DNA of 64,000 nt from CAVDRM01 sp963611355 (lineage in GTDB: Bacteria > Bacillota > Clostridia > Christensenellales > Aristaeellaceae): positions 1-64,000 of the forward strand of contig CAVDRM010000011.1 in the NCBI GenBank assembly GCA_963611355.1, given 5' to 3'. The position numbers and the translations under genes were made by a program. The notes beneath the pieces were generated by a model. It made no database searches. It had not been told where the DNA came from and saw only the letters and a program-made list of their open reading frames with translations. Positions 48,717-57,572 of the stretch are shown one piece after another. Position 1 is the stretch's first letter. Each line of letters starts with the position of its first letter.

Positions 48717-49673
48717 TTATGAATCGGGCACGGTGGTCGGCAGCAGGGTGCTGACATCCTCGCCGTCGCGCACTCGCCGGAAGACCACCAGGATTCGGCC
48801 GTTGTTGCCGGAAGAACAGGTAGAGAGGGACAGCAGGGCATCGGAGGCGTTGACGTCAATCGATGATGGATAGACAGAGACCGCATCCAGGCGGGTCAGG
48901 TAGGTCTCAAAGGCCTTTTCGGAGAAAAAGCGCGGGCTGGAGTAAAAATACAGTGCATCGACGTTTAAGTACGTCTGACCGTCCGATTCCTGCGCGACCT
49001 CCAGCGGCAGGACTGCAATCAGCACATAGGTCTCGGTGCGGTAAAGGGTATCCAGCGTGGCGATGGCGTGCTGCGCGGCAAAATCCTCGGAGCTGTAGTG
49101 CGTCAGCATGGCGAACATGCTGCCGTTTTTCATGTTGTGGCCGTGAATCAAAAGATTTTGCGTTTCGGCCTCAAGAGGCGAAAATTCATCCAAAAACAGC
49201 GTTCCGGAGCTGCTCTTTTTGCCGTAAAAATCATGATCGACATAGTAGGCATTGTCCTTGTAGACGACCGGCTGGCTCACCACGCCGTCAATCGTCAGCC
49301 AAGCGACCAAATCATTATTCTGCTGCCACAGGCTGTCTAATTTTTGACGGTGAAGCGGCGTAATGTACTGATAGGCGTCCAAAAGGGTTGGCTTGGCGGT
49401 GGCTTTCGGCGCTTCCTGCGACAGGTTAACCTCCTGCGCGGGCGCGGCGGTCTCCTCCGGCGCTTCCTCATACAGTGCGGCGACCTGTAAACTGACCTGC
49501 CTTGCCTGTACGGACGACACGATATACCCGACCAAGCGTACGGCACAGTACAGGAACACGGCGACGCCGGCAAGCAGCAAAACAAGCTGCGGCCATTCTC
49601 GTTTCTTTGACCGCGTCTCGTAGCGATACGCGGTTTTCCGCCTTTTCCTGTGCCCGTTTTTTAAGAAAGCCAT
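48717..49673 (-). CDS. srtB: Class B sortase
   Basis: 318-aa membrane-anchored transpeptidase. A basic N-terminus precedes one transmembrane helix at about 29-51, then a linker with Ala/Pro/Glu. The catalytic domain has WLTIDGVVSQPVVYKDNAYYVDHDFYGK, the catalytic His in LLIHGHNM, Cys286 in LSLSTCSSGNNGRILVVFRRV and the following Arg. Class B enzymes attach NPxTN-like proteins to peptidoglycan. No protein with a recognisable sorting signal is encoded in this window, so its substrate must lie elsewhere. GGAGGCGCGC precedes the start. Confidence 0.93.
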   Translation of the reverse strand: MAFLKNGHRKRRKTAYRYETRSKKREWPQLVLLLAGVAVFLYCAVRLVGYIVSSVQARQVSLQVAALYEEAPEETAAPAQEVNLSQEAPKATAKPTLLDAYQYITPLHRQKLDSLWQQNNDLVAWLTIDGVVSQPVVYKDNAYYVDHDFYGKKSSSGTLFLDEFSPLEAETQNLLIHGHNMKNGSMFAMLTHYSSEDFAAQHAIATLDTLYRTETYVLIAVLPLEVAQESDGQTYLNVDALYFYSSPRFFSEKAFETYLTRLDAVSVYPSSIDVNASDALLSLSTCSSGNNGRILVVFRRVRDGEDVSTLLPTTVPDS

Positions 49674-49825
49674 GCGCGCCTCCAAAACAATGCCCGCCTA
49701 TGCTGACGCGCGTTTAGTTCGCCCTCAGCAAATCGTTTTCCTGCAAAGCTGATGATGTAAATTCCCCGCAGGATATTTTTTTCTTCGGCAGGAAAAAAGA
49801 AAGCAAGCGTCGAAATGAAATCTTT

Positions 49826-49870
49826 CCGCCTCAAGGCGGAGCTTTTCCGACATTTTCCCGCCGAAGGCGG
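49826..49870. repeat. Two tandem CCGCC hairpins, 32-bp spacing
   Basis: CCGCCTCAAGGCGG (49826-49839) and CCGCCGAAGGCGG (49858-49870) are similar short palindromes set 32 bp apart in the gap between the divergent sortase and helicase genes. They may be operators or RNA hairpins. No T run follows either. Confidence 0.5.
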
Positions 49871-49923
49871 CACCGCTTCCGCAATGCCCGGTAGGAAAAG
49901 AAAAATTCCGGAGATGAGTCCGT

Positions 49924-52770
49924 TTGTCCGAGTATGATTCCGTGATTCGCCGCTCGCTGCTGAAGCAGGCGGGCGACGATCCCCTGCTGGCGCTGTCGCC
50001 GGCGCTTTTGCCCGAAACAGACGGCGTTCGGCTGGAGCCGACGCTGTTTTTGACGCGCGACGGGCTGGCCATCGGCCTGCGAACGGGTTTGGAACGGCTG
50101 TATGTGGTGCGCCATATCCCGCATTTTCTGCGCGAGCTGCATCATGCCGAGCCTATTTCCTTCGGCAAGGGCTTTGAGCTTGATCCGCAGCTGATGCGCT
50201 ATGATACGGCGCAGCGCGCCCTTTTGGACGTGCTGGAGGAATACTGCGATGCGGCCAACCTCTCCTGCACCCTGTCCGGCGGCGAGGCGCGGGTGCTGGC
50301 GCTTAAACCCCTGACGGCGCAGCGCATCCTGGATGCAGTTAAGCTCCTGCCGTTCCGTCTGAGCGTGGGCGGCGAGGTCACAGAGCAGATGGGCATTGAG
50401 GAACGTGAGCTGCCCATCGTCTGCCGGCTTTCCGGCACGGTGCAGATGATGCGCGTGTCCGTTCGCTTTCCGCAGCCGCTTTTGCGCCTGACGGCAGACT
50501 TTTCCTGCATTTTCTGCGAGGGACGCGTGTCATTTGTACGGCCTGAACAGCGGCGGCTCCTGTCCGCGCTGGCAGGCTCTGCACATGAAGGCACGGCGGA
50601 TTTTTGCTATACGGCTGCTGATGTCGACAAATTTCTGACGGAGGTGCTGCCCGTTCTGTCCGCCTCCGCAAGCGTCACCATTGACGAGGCACTGAGCAGA
50701 CGGCTGATTCGCCGTCCCCTGAACGCAAGGGTCTATTTGGATAAGGTCGGCTCGGCGGTGGCGGCGCGGGTGAAATTCTGCTACGGGATGGATGAAATTG
50801 ACCCGTTTGAGCCGCAGCAGGAATCGCGGGCGCTGCTCTTGCGCGATACGGCGAACGAGGGCGCAGTGATGCAGATTCTGTCTCGTGCGGGCTTTCATGT
50901 CACCCGCGGGACGATTTACCTGACCCGCCGTGATGCCATTTATGACTTTGTGACGAGCGGCGTTCGCGAATTGACAAAAATTGCCGAGGTCTTTTTCAGC
51001 CGCGAATTTAAAAAGCTCACGCCGAGAAAGCCCGCGCTGTCCGGCCGTATGACAGTGAAAAACGGAGGCCTGCAGCTTACGATGATAGATGCGGATGCGG
51101 ATGTGGAGGAGCTGCTGCCGCTGATGCGCGCCATTGCCGAAAAACGGCGCTATTTTCAATATAAATCCGGCGCATTTCTTGATTTGACCGAGGCGGACGA
51201 CTGGCAGCCGCTGGCGTTGGCCGTGACCGAGGCCGCCGAGGGCAGAGAGGATGCGCGTCCCCTGGCCATGTGTCGGGCGTCTTATCTGCGGGCGCTGATT
51301 GAGCAGGCGCATCTGCCGATTGAATTGGACGACGAGGCTCGTGACGCGGCCGACCTTCGCTATGCCGCGCCGCCTGCGCCCTTTGAGGGCCTGCGTCCCT
51401 ACCAGACCCGCGGCTATGAATGGCTGATGACGCTGGATGCGCTGCAGCTGGGCGGTATTTTGGCGGATGATATGGGGCTTGGCAAGACGGTGCAGATGAT
51501 TTCCGCCATTGACCGCTATGTGCTGGATAACCCGACGCATCAGCCCTCCCTGATTGTCGCGCCGACCTCCCTGCAGTTCAACTGGCTGAGCGAGCTGCAT
51601 CGCTTTGCGCCCAATTTGCAGGTCGTTCTGATTCGCGGCGCACAGCCTGCCCGCGCCGAGCAGCTTGAACAGGTCAGGCAATGCCCGCCGGATGTCGTTC
51701 TGACCAGCTATCCGCTCATTCGGCGGGACATTGACCTGATGGCGGACATTTCCTTCCGGTTTGCCGTGCTGGACGAGGCACAGCAAATCAAAAACAATCA
51801 GAGCGTGGGCGCTCATGCGGTCAAGCAGCTGAATGCGCGGACGCGCATTGCCTTAACGGGGACACCAATGGAAAACCATGTGGGCGAATTATGGTCGCTG
51901 ATGGACTTCTGTCTGCCGGGCTATCTGCCGCCGTATCCACGTTTTTTGCGGCGCTACGGCGAGGGGCAGGAAGCGGAGGATTTGACCCGCCGCATCCGTC
52001 CCTTCCTGATGCGGAGGCTGAAAGGACAGGTGCTGTCCGAGCTTCCGGAACGGTTGGAAAGCACGCTTTACGCCGAGCTGACCGCAGAGCAGCGCAAGGT
52101 TTACGATGCGGCGATGCTCCAATCGCGGCAGCGCGTGGACGAAATTCTGCGCGTCAAGGGCATGGGCAGGGGCCGCGCTGAGGTGCTGGCGGCGATTACT
52201 CAGCTCAGGCAGATCTGCTGTTCACCGGAGCTTGTGATGAACGGTTATCAGGGCGGCTCCGGCAAGGAGGATATGCTCATGGATGTGCTGTCCTCTGTCC
52301 TCAGCGGGGGCAGCAGGGTGCTGCTTTTTTCTCAGTTCACCTCCATGCTGCGGCTTTTGGAAAAGCGCATCCGCGAGGCGGGCATTGATACACTGTATTT
52401 AGACGGCGCCACACCGCCGGAGCGGCGTCAGCAGCTCACCGAACGCTTCAATGCGGGCGAGGGGCAGATATTCCTCATTTCCCTGAAGGCGGGCGGTACG
52501 GGGCTGAATCTGACCGGCGCGGACACCGTCATTCATTATGACCCGTGGTGGAACCCGACCGCGCAGGACCAGGCGACGGGCCGTGCCCATCGCATCGGGC
52601 AGAAAAAGGCCGTCACCGTGCTGTCGCTCGTGGCACATGGGACGATTGAGGAGCAGGTGGTCAATATGAGCCGTCGGAAGCGCAAACTGTTTGACAGCCT
52701 CATCACGGCGGGTGAGACCATGCCGACTTCTCTGAGTGATCAGGATATTCTCTCTCTGTTTGGCCGTTAA
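49924..52770 (+). CDS. SNF2-family DEAD/DEAH box helicase
   Basis: 948-aa Swi2/Snf2 ATPase. Residues 1-480 form the bacterial SNF2-associated region (no Cys-rich SWIM finger is seen). The helicase core follows: motif I DDMGLGKTVQM (near 515), motif II LDEAQQIKN (DEAQ), motif III LTGTPMENHVGELWSL, motif V SLKAGGTGLNLTGAD and motif VI QATGRAHRIGQ. Such proteins remodel protein-DNA or RNA polymerase complexes; the target is unknown. The start is TTG, forced by a TGA two codons upstream; GGAG lies about 11 bases before it. The cysteine desulfurase gene follows about 100 bases later. Confidence 0.9.
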   Translation: MSEYDSVIRRSLLKQAGDDPLLALSPALLPETDGVRLEPTLFLTRDGLAIGLRTGLERLYVVRHIPHFLRELHHAEPISFGKGFELDPQLMRYDTAQRALLDVLEEYCDAANLSCTLSGGEARVLALKPLTAQRILDAVKLLPFRLSVGGEVTEQMGIEERELPIVCRLSGTVQMMRVSVRFPQPLLRLTADFSCIFCEGRVSFVRPEQRRLLSALAGSAHEGTADFCYTAADVDKFLTEVLPVLSASASVTIDEALSRRLIRRPLNARVYLDKVGSAVAARVKFCYGMDEIDPFEPQQESRALLLRDTANEGAVMQILSRAGFHVTRGTIYLTRRDAIYDFVTSGVRELTKIAEVFFSREFKKLTPRKPALSGRMTVKNGGLQLTMIDADADVEELLPLMRAIAEKRRYFQYKSGAFLDLTEADDWQPLALAVTEAAEGREDARPLAMCRASYLRALIEQAHLPIELDDEARDAADLRYAAPPAPFEGLRPYQTRGYEWLMTLDALQLGGILADDMGLGKTVQMISAIDRYVLDNPTHQPSLIVAPTSLQFNWLSELHRFAPNLQVVLIRGAQPARAEQLEQVRQCPPDVVLTSYPLIRRDIDLMADISFRFAVLDEAQQIKNNQSVGAHAVKQLNARTRIALTGTPMENHVGELWSLMDFCLPGYLPPYPRFLRRYGEGQEAEDLTRRIRPFLMRRLKGQVLSELPERLESTLYAELTAEQRKVYDAAMLQSRQRVDEILRVKGMGRGRAEVLAAITQLRQICCSPELVMNGYQGGSGKEDMLMDVLSSVLSGGSRVLLFSQFTSMLRLLEKRIREAGIDTLYLDGATPPERRQQLTERFNAGEGQIFLISLKAGGTGLNLTGADTVIHYDPWWNPTAQDQATGRAHRIGQKKAVTVLSLVAHGTIEEQVVNMSRRKRKLFDSLITAGETMPTSLSDQDILSLFGR

Positions 52771-52874
52771 TTTCGATGTTTCGGCAGGAAAATACGCCTT
52801 GCAGAGAGAATACTTTTCAAATGCTTCCGAATGCGTCTCTGCCGATGCTTTCGGATGAAAGGAAACCTTTTTAC

Positions 52875-54011
52875 ATGATTTATCTGGACAACAGCGCCAC
52901 AACCCGCGTTTGCGCGCCTGCGGTCAGCGCCATGCAGCGCTGCATGACAGAGGGCTTTTTTAACCCTTCCGCCCTGTATGCGCCGTCGATGGATGTCGAA
53001 AAGATGATGACCTCCTGCCGCGACCTGATTTTGAAGGAAGTTCACGCGCCGCAGGATGCGCGTGTAGTCTTCGTTTCCGGCGGCACGGAGGCGGATAATT
53101 TGGCGGTTTTAGGCGGCACGGCAGCGCTCCGCTCCGGCCGTGTGCTGTATTCCGCGGGCGAGCATCCCGCCGTGCGCGAGGCGTGTCTTTCTCTGCGCAA
53201 TGTGCAGGCCGAGGAGATTCCCCTTGCGCGGGACGGGCGCATCAATCTGGAACGCTTGGAAGAGATGCTGGACGCGGATGTCAAAATGATCTGCATCATG
53301 CAGGTGAACAATGAGACGGGCGCGATTATGCCGATTCGGGAGGCTGCGCGTTTGCGCGACATGAAATGTCCGGATGCGCTGCTTCATGTGGACGGCGTGC
53401 AGGGCTTTCTGCGCGTTCCGTTTGACATGAAGTGCTGCGGCGCGGATTCCTACGCCCTGTCCGGCCACAAAATTCACGCGCCCAAGGGCATAGGTGCTTT
53501 GGTGATGGGCGGCCGTCTGCGTCCGCTTCCGCGGCAAATCGGCGGCGGGCAGGAGAGGACTTTGCGCTCCGGCACGGAGAACACGCCGGGCATTGCGGGC
53601 TTAAAGGCCGCGATGGAATGTTATCCGCGAGATAATCAGATGCGCGTCGTTAAGTTGATGCTTTATGCAAGTATTCTGTCCCTTGTGCCGGAGGTGTCCG
53701 TCAACGGCCCTGCGCCGGACAGCGAGTACGCCGCGCCGCACATTATCAATCTGTCCCTCACGCCGGTCAGAAGCGAGACGATGCTGCATGCCTTGGAGGG
53801 CGATAAAATCTATGTCGGCATCGGTTCGGCCTGCTCATCACAAAAGCAGAAGGTATCGCGGGTGCTGACGCAGATGGGCGTCACGGGACGTGTTGCCGAA
53901 AGCGCCTTGCGCTTTTCGCTCTGCCCTGATAATACGGCGGAGGAAATGGCCGTTGTTGCGCAAAAAATCAAGTGCTATTATGATATGCTCAAAAAATACA
54001 CAAGACGATAA
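52875..54011 (+). CDS. Cysteine desulfurase (NifS/IscS-like) dedicated to ThiI
   Basis: 378-aa PLP enzyme that mobilises sulfur from cysteine. MIYLDNSATTRV starts the class V aminotransferase fold; FVSGGTEADNLAVLG and LHVDGVQGF bind cofactor; the PLP Lys is in SGHKIHAPKGIGAL; the active-site Cys is in GIGSACSSQKQ. The start is placed at MIYLDNSA, where similarity begins, with AAAGGAAA about 12 bases upstream; the frame is open 33 codons further. The gene lies 12 bases before thiI, the same pairing as B. subtilis nifZ-thiI, so it most likely supplies sulfur for tRNA 4-thiouridine. Confidence 0.92.
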   Translation: MIYLDNSATTRVCAPAVSAMQRCMTEGFFNPSALYAPSMDVEKMMTSCRDLILKEVHAPQDARVVFVSGGTEADNLAVLGGTAALRSGRVLYSAGEHPAVREACLSLRNVQAEEIPLARDGRINLERLEEMLDADVKMICIMQVNNETGAIMPIREAARLRDMKCPDALLHVDGVQGFLRVPFDMKCCGADSYALSGHKIHAPKGIGALVMGGRLRPLPRQIGGGQERTLRSGTENTPGIAGLKAAMECYPRDNQMRVVKLMLYASILSLVPEVSVNGPAPDSEYAAPHIINLSLTPVRSETMLHALEGDKIYVGIGSACSSQKQKVSRVLTQMGVTGRVAESALRFSLCPDNTAEEMAVVAQKIKCYYDMLKKYTRR

Positions 54012-54023
54012 GGAGTGGGCTTC

Positions 54024-55169
54024 ATGCAGCAGCTATTGCAGGTTCGCTACGGCGAGATTTACCTCAAAGGTCAGAACAGACCGTATTTTATGCGTGCCTT
54101 GGTGTCCCGCGTCAAGCAGGCGGTCAAGAGCGTTGCCGCTCAGGTCTGGCTTCGGGATGCGCGGATATATGTAGACGGCATTGAGGACATGGATGAATGC
54201 ATCCGCCGGGTCGTCAAGGTATTCGGCGTTCATTCCGTCTGCCCCGCCGTGCGCATGGATAAGGACGATTTTGATGCCGTTTGTGCCGAGGCAGCCGAGA
54301 TGATGCGCGGCAAGACCGGCACCTTCAAGGTGCTGGCGCGGCGCTCCGACAAGCGCTATCCCATTGATTCTCCGGAAATCGGGGCGAGGATGGGCGAGTA
54401 CATCCTCAGCCATGTCGACGGCCTGACGGTCGATGTGCACAACCCCGACCATCTGATGAACGTAGAGATACGCGACCATGCCTATCTGTATGTTAACGTC
54501 ATCATGGCGGCAGGCGGGATGCCTATCGGCACGAACGGCAAGGCGGCCTTGCTCCTCTCCGGCGGCATTGACAGCCCTGTGGCCGGATACATGATTGCCA
54601 AGCGCGGCGTCGAGCTTTGCGCCGTTCATTTCTATTCCTACCCCTACACCAGCGAACGCGCCAAGCAGAAGGTGCTGGATTTGGCCAGAATTCTTTCCGA
54701 AAGCTGCTGCGGCATCCGTGTTCACGTTGTGCCGTTCACGGACATTCAGATGCAGATTCACGAGAAATGCGCCGACGAGTACGCGACGCTCATTATGCGC
54801 CGCTACATGATGCGCATTGCAGAGCGCATTGCGCAGAAAGAGGGTGCGAAGGCGCTGATCACGGGCGAGAGCATCGGCCAGGTCGCCAGCCAGACGATGG
54901 ACGCTTTACAGACAACGGACATGGTGGTTTCCATGCCTGTTTTCCGCCCCGTGATAGGCTTTGACAAAATAGACATCATTCGTTACGCCGAGCAAATTGG
55001 CACATACGAGACCTCAACCCTGCCCTATGAGGACTGCTGCACTGTCTTTACGCCGCGCCATCCCGCTACGCATCCGAAGCTGGAAAAAATCTTGGACAGC
55101 GAGGCCAAGCTCGACCAAGATGCGCTCATCGAGGCGGCGCTTAAGGGAACAGAGGTTGTAAAGCTGTAA
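54024..55169 (+). CDS. thiI: tRNA 4-thiouridine synthase ThiI
   Basis: 381 aa. The N-terminal ferredoxin-like and THUMP domains (QVRYGEIYLKGQNRPYFMRA, VHNPDHLMNVEIRDHAYLYVNV) bind tRNA, and the PP-loop ATPase motif is LLLSGGIDSPVAGYMIAKRG near residue 175. ESIGQVASQTMDAL and YEDCCTVFTPRHPATHPK are typical of the C-terminal part. The rhodanese domain of E. coli ThiI is absent, as in Bacillus, where a partner desulfurase supplies the sulfur. The start is the ATG 8 bases after AAGGAG; a GTG three codons earlier lies inside the ribosome site. Confidence 0.96.
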   Translation: MQQLLQVRYGEIYLKGQNRPYFMRALVSRVKQAVKSVAAQVWLRDARIYVDGIEDMDECIRRVVKVFGVHSVCPAVRMDKDDFDAVCAEAAEMMRGKTGTFKVLARRSDKRYPIDSPEIGARMGEYILSHVDGLTVDVHNPDHLMNVEIRDHAYLYVNVIMAAGGMPIGTNGKAALLLSGGIDSPVAGYMIAKRGVELCAVHFYSYPYTSERAKQKVLDLARILSESCCGIRVHVVPFTDIQMQIHEKCADEYATLIMRRYMMRIAERIAQKEGAKALITGESIGQVASQTMDALQTTDMVVSMPVFRPVIGFDKIDIIRYAEQIGTYETSTLPYEDCCTVFTPRHPATHPKLEKILDSEAKLDQDALIEAALKGTEVVKL

Positions 55170-55276
55170 GGAGAGATGGAGAAAACTCTTTCCGTTAAAC
55201 AAGAAATAAGCGGCTGTCAGAGAGCCTTTCATTTTACGCTTTATTTTCCGCCTCATTCGCCCGAAAAGGAGCCGCT

Positions 55277-55957
55277 ATGGACATAAAGGTGATAGCACAT
55301 ATCTGTACGGATTTTCCGACGAAATTCGGTCTGCCGCGGCAAAGCGGTTTAGCGGGCGGTCTGCAGGGGAAAATCGTGTTCGAGCGCGAATATCGTCATC
55401 CGGATGCTTTGCGCGGGCTGGAGGGCTTTTCGCATCTGTGGCTGATTTGGGATTTCTCCGCCGCGCACAGGGACACATGGACGGCCACGGTACGTCCGCC
55501 GCGCTTGGGCGGGAACAAACGCATGGGTGTATTTGCCACGCGCTCGCCGTTCCGTCCGAATCCCATCGGGCTGTCCTTGGTGCGCTTGGAAAAAATCGAA
55601 AAAACGGAAACGGAAGGCAGCGTCCTGCTCGTCTCCGGCGCTGATTTAATGGACGGCACGCCGATTTTCGACATCAAGCCCTATCTGCCCTATGCCGAAA
55701 GTGTTCCGGACGCCCGCGGCGGCTTTGCAGACGAGCACGCAAAAGACCGACTTGAGGTTGCCTGTCCGGAGGAGCTGTTAACGCTGCTTCCGGAAGATAA
55801 GCGTTCGGCGCTCCTGGAGGCGCTGGCGCTCGACCCGCGCCCTTCCTATCAGACGGATGAAAAAAGGGTATACGGCTTTTTGTTCGCGGGGTTTGATATC
55901 CGATTTACCGTGGTGCATAATATCATTCATGTGTTGGAATTGGGCGCACAGAATTGA
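55277..55957 (+). CDS. trmO: tRNA t6A37 methyltransferase TrmO (TsaA/YaeB)
   Basis: 226-aa SAM-dependent enzyme that methylates N6-threonylcarbamoyladenosine 37 of certain tRNAs. Family signatures: IAHICTDFPTKFGLPRQSGL at the N-terminus, GLEGFSHLWLIWDF, VRPPRLGGNKRMGVFATRSPFRPNPIGLS and GADLMDGTPIFDIKPYLPYAES. AAAAGGAGCCGCT precedes the ATG. It follows thiI by 107 bases on the same strand, so the region groups tRNA modification genes. Confidence 0.94.
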   Translation: MDIKVIAHICTDFPTKFGLPRQSGLAGGLQGKIVFEREYRHPDALRGLEGFSHLWLIWDFSAAHRDTWTATVRPPRLGGNKRMGVFATRSPFRPNPIGLSLVRLEKIEKTETEGSVLLVSGADLMDGTPIFDIKPYLPYAESVPDARGGFADEHAKDRLEVACPEELLTLLPEDKRSALLEALALDPRPSYQTDEKRVYGFLFAGFDIRFTVVHNIIHVLELGAQN

Positions 55958-55982
55958 CGAAACATACATTGTGCGGTATAAT
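55954..55982 (+). promoter_or_regulatory. Promoter of the nucleotidyltransferase gene, overlapping the trmO stop
   Basis: TTGACG-17-TATAAT; the -35 overlaps the trmO TGA (55955-55957), as seen also at the uvrA-hinT junction. Confidence 0.8.
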
Positions 55983-56018
55983 ATCAGCGCTCAAGTATGC
56001 TGTAAGGAGGCTTTTGAT

Positions 56019-56927
56019 ATGAGCAAGCAGCCGACTCTGGTTATTCTGGCCGCCGGTCTGGGCAGCCGTTTTGGAGGCGAGAAGCAGACCACCCCGGTGG
56101 ACGATCACGACCATTTTATCATTGACTACTCCATTTATGATGCCTATCGCGCCGGTTTTGACCGCGTCGTTTTTATCATCAAGCCCGACCATGAGCAGAC
56201 GATGCGCGAAAAAATCGGCGACCGTGTTTCCAAGTATATGCGCGTGGACTATGCCTTGCAGCGCATGGAAGACCTGCCCGCCGGCTTCACCGTGCCGGAA
56301 GGCCGCGTCAAGCCGTGGGGCACGACCCATGCTCTGCTGGCCGCCCGCGACCTGATAGACGCTCCCTTTGCCGTCATCAATGCGGACGACTTTTACGGCC
56401 GCAGCGCTTTTGAAACCATGTATCAATTTTTGACCGCCGATGTGCAGCCGCATCATCATGCGATGGTCGGCTACAGGATAGAAAACACCCTGACGGAGAA
56501 CGGCTCCGTTGCCCGCGGCGTATGCGCGGAAAAGGACGGTTTTCTGGCCGGCATCCATGAGCGCACCGAGATTTACAAGCGTCCGGGCGGTGCCGTGTAT
56601 GTCGAGAACGGTCAGGAAACCTTTATTCCCGCCGGAACGCTCGTGTCCATGAATTTCTGGGGCTATTCTCCCGAAATTATGAAGGATTGCATGGACGGCT
56701 TTGCGCCGTTCCTTGAAAAGAATCTGCCCGTGAACCCGCTTAAGTGCGAATACTTCCTGCCGCTGGTGGCCGACCGCCTGATCAGCGAAAAATCCGCTGA
56801 TTTCCGCGTCCTCCCGACCCACGAAAAGTGGTTCGGCGTGACCTACGCGACTGACCTGCAGGGCGTCAAGGATGCCTTGGCTGCCATGCGCGCCGACGGA
56901 CAGTATCCCGAAGTATTGTGCGACTAA
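56019..56927 (+). CDS. Sugar-phosphate nucleotidyltransferase family protein
   Basis: 302-aa protein of the NTP-transferase fold. The N-terminal nucleotide-binding signature is ILAAGLGSRFGGEKQTTPV (residues about 8-26); the metal-binding Asp pair is in VINADDFYGRSAFE; KPWGTTHALLAARDLIDAPF is the usual product-stretch. No hexapeptide-repeat domain is present. The family includes UTP-glucose-1-phosphate uridylyltransferase-like enzymes, but the sugar cannot be told from sequence. AAGGAGGCTTTTGAT precedes the chosen ATG; the open frame upstream overlaps trmO. Monocistronic with promoter and terminator. Confidence 0.85.
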   Translation: MSKQPTLVILAAGLGSRFGGEKQTTPVDDHDHFIIDYSIYDAYRAGFDRVVFIIKPDHEQTMREKIGDRVSKYMRVDYALQRMEDLPAGFTVPEGRVKPWGTTHALLAARDLIDAPFAVINADDFYGRSAFETMYQFLTADVQPHHHAMVGYRIENTLTENGSVARGVCAEKDGFLAGIHERTEIYKRPGGAVYVENGQETFIPAGTLVSMNFWGYSPEIMKDCMDGFAPFLEKNLPVNPLKCEYFLPLVADRLISEKSADFRVLPTHEKWFGVTYATDLQGVKDALAAMRADGQYPEVLCD

Positions 56928-56953
56928 ACGTACAATAACGTATAATAATGAAG

Positions 56954-56991
56954 AAGACACTGCCTTGCAAAATGAAGGCAGTGTCTTTTTT
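56954..56991 (+). terminator. Terminator of the nucleotidyltransferase gene
   Basis: 13-bp stem AAGACACTGCCTT / AAGGCAGTGTCTT, followed by six T. Confidence 0.95.
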
Positions 56992-57076
56992 GATGCGGTA
57001 TGGGCGAAGCAGTTCAAAGGGACGTGATGCTCAAAACAGTATAAAATCGTTTTGGCGCTATGGATACACGCAATCA

Positions 57077-57457
57077 TCACTCTTTGCTTTTCAAATGCTC
57101 CTGCGCGTGGCGTTTCATGGCCTCGTAGGTGGCTTGGCTGAGGTCATGCTCGACCTTGCAGGCATCTTCCCGCGCCGTTTCCTCGTCAACACCCAAGTAC
57201 ATAAAAAAGGCGCTCAGGGTCTTATGCCGTTCATAAACGCGGGAGGCGATGGCCATGCCCGCATCGGTCAGGGTAATCAGCCCGTCCTGATCCATCGTAA
57301 TATAGCCGTTTTGACGCAGCCGCTTGGTGGCATAACTGACACTGGGCTTGGTCACATTCAGCTCATTGGCGATATCAATCGAGCGGATATACCCGTGCCG
57401 CTCCTTCATCATCAGCATCGCCTCTAAATAGTCCTCGGAGGATTCCAGAATGCGCAT
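57077..57457 (-). CDS. mntR: DtxR/MntR family metal-dependent regulator
   Basis: 126 aa. The winged helix covers residues 1-65 (SSEDYLEAMLMMKERHGYIRSIDIANELNVTKPSVSYATKRLRQNGYI), and the dimerisation and metal-binding part follows (MAIASRVYERHKTLSAFFMYLGVDEETAREDACKVEHDLS). Residues His and Glu around ERHKTL and EEDACKVEH match MntR metal ligands; there is no SH3 domain. It is thus closer to MntR (manganese) than to DtxR. No manganese transporter gene lies nearby. AAGGTGACGGGGGT precedes the ATG. Confidence 0.88.
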   Translation of the reverse strand: MRILESSEDYLEAMLMMKERHGYIRSIDIANELNVTKPSVSYATKRLRQNGYITMDQDGLITLTDAGMAIASRVYERHKTLSAFFMYLGVDEETAREDACKVEHDLSQATYEAMKRHAQEHLKSKE

Positions 57458-57483
57458 ACCCCCGTCACCTTCTTTCTGTATTC

Positions 57484-57512
57484 AAAGTATCATAAGATGA
57501 CCGAAAAATCAA
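57484..57512 (-). promoter_or_regulatory. Candidate promoter of the MntR-type gene
   Basis: Minus-strand TTGATT-17-TACTTT, 27 bases before the start. Confidence 0.55.
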
Positions 57513-57572
57513 GAAAAAAGCATAAAATGTACGATTTTTGCCGGAATAGGCCGAATACAGCTTTCGCTGCCT

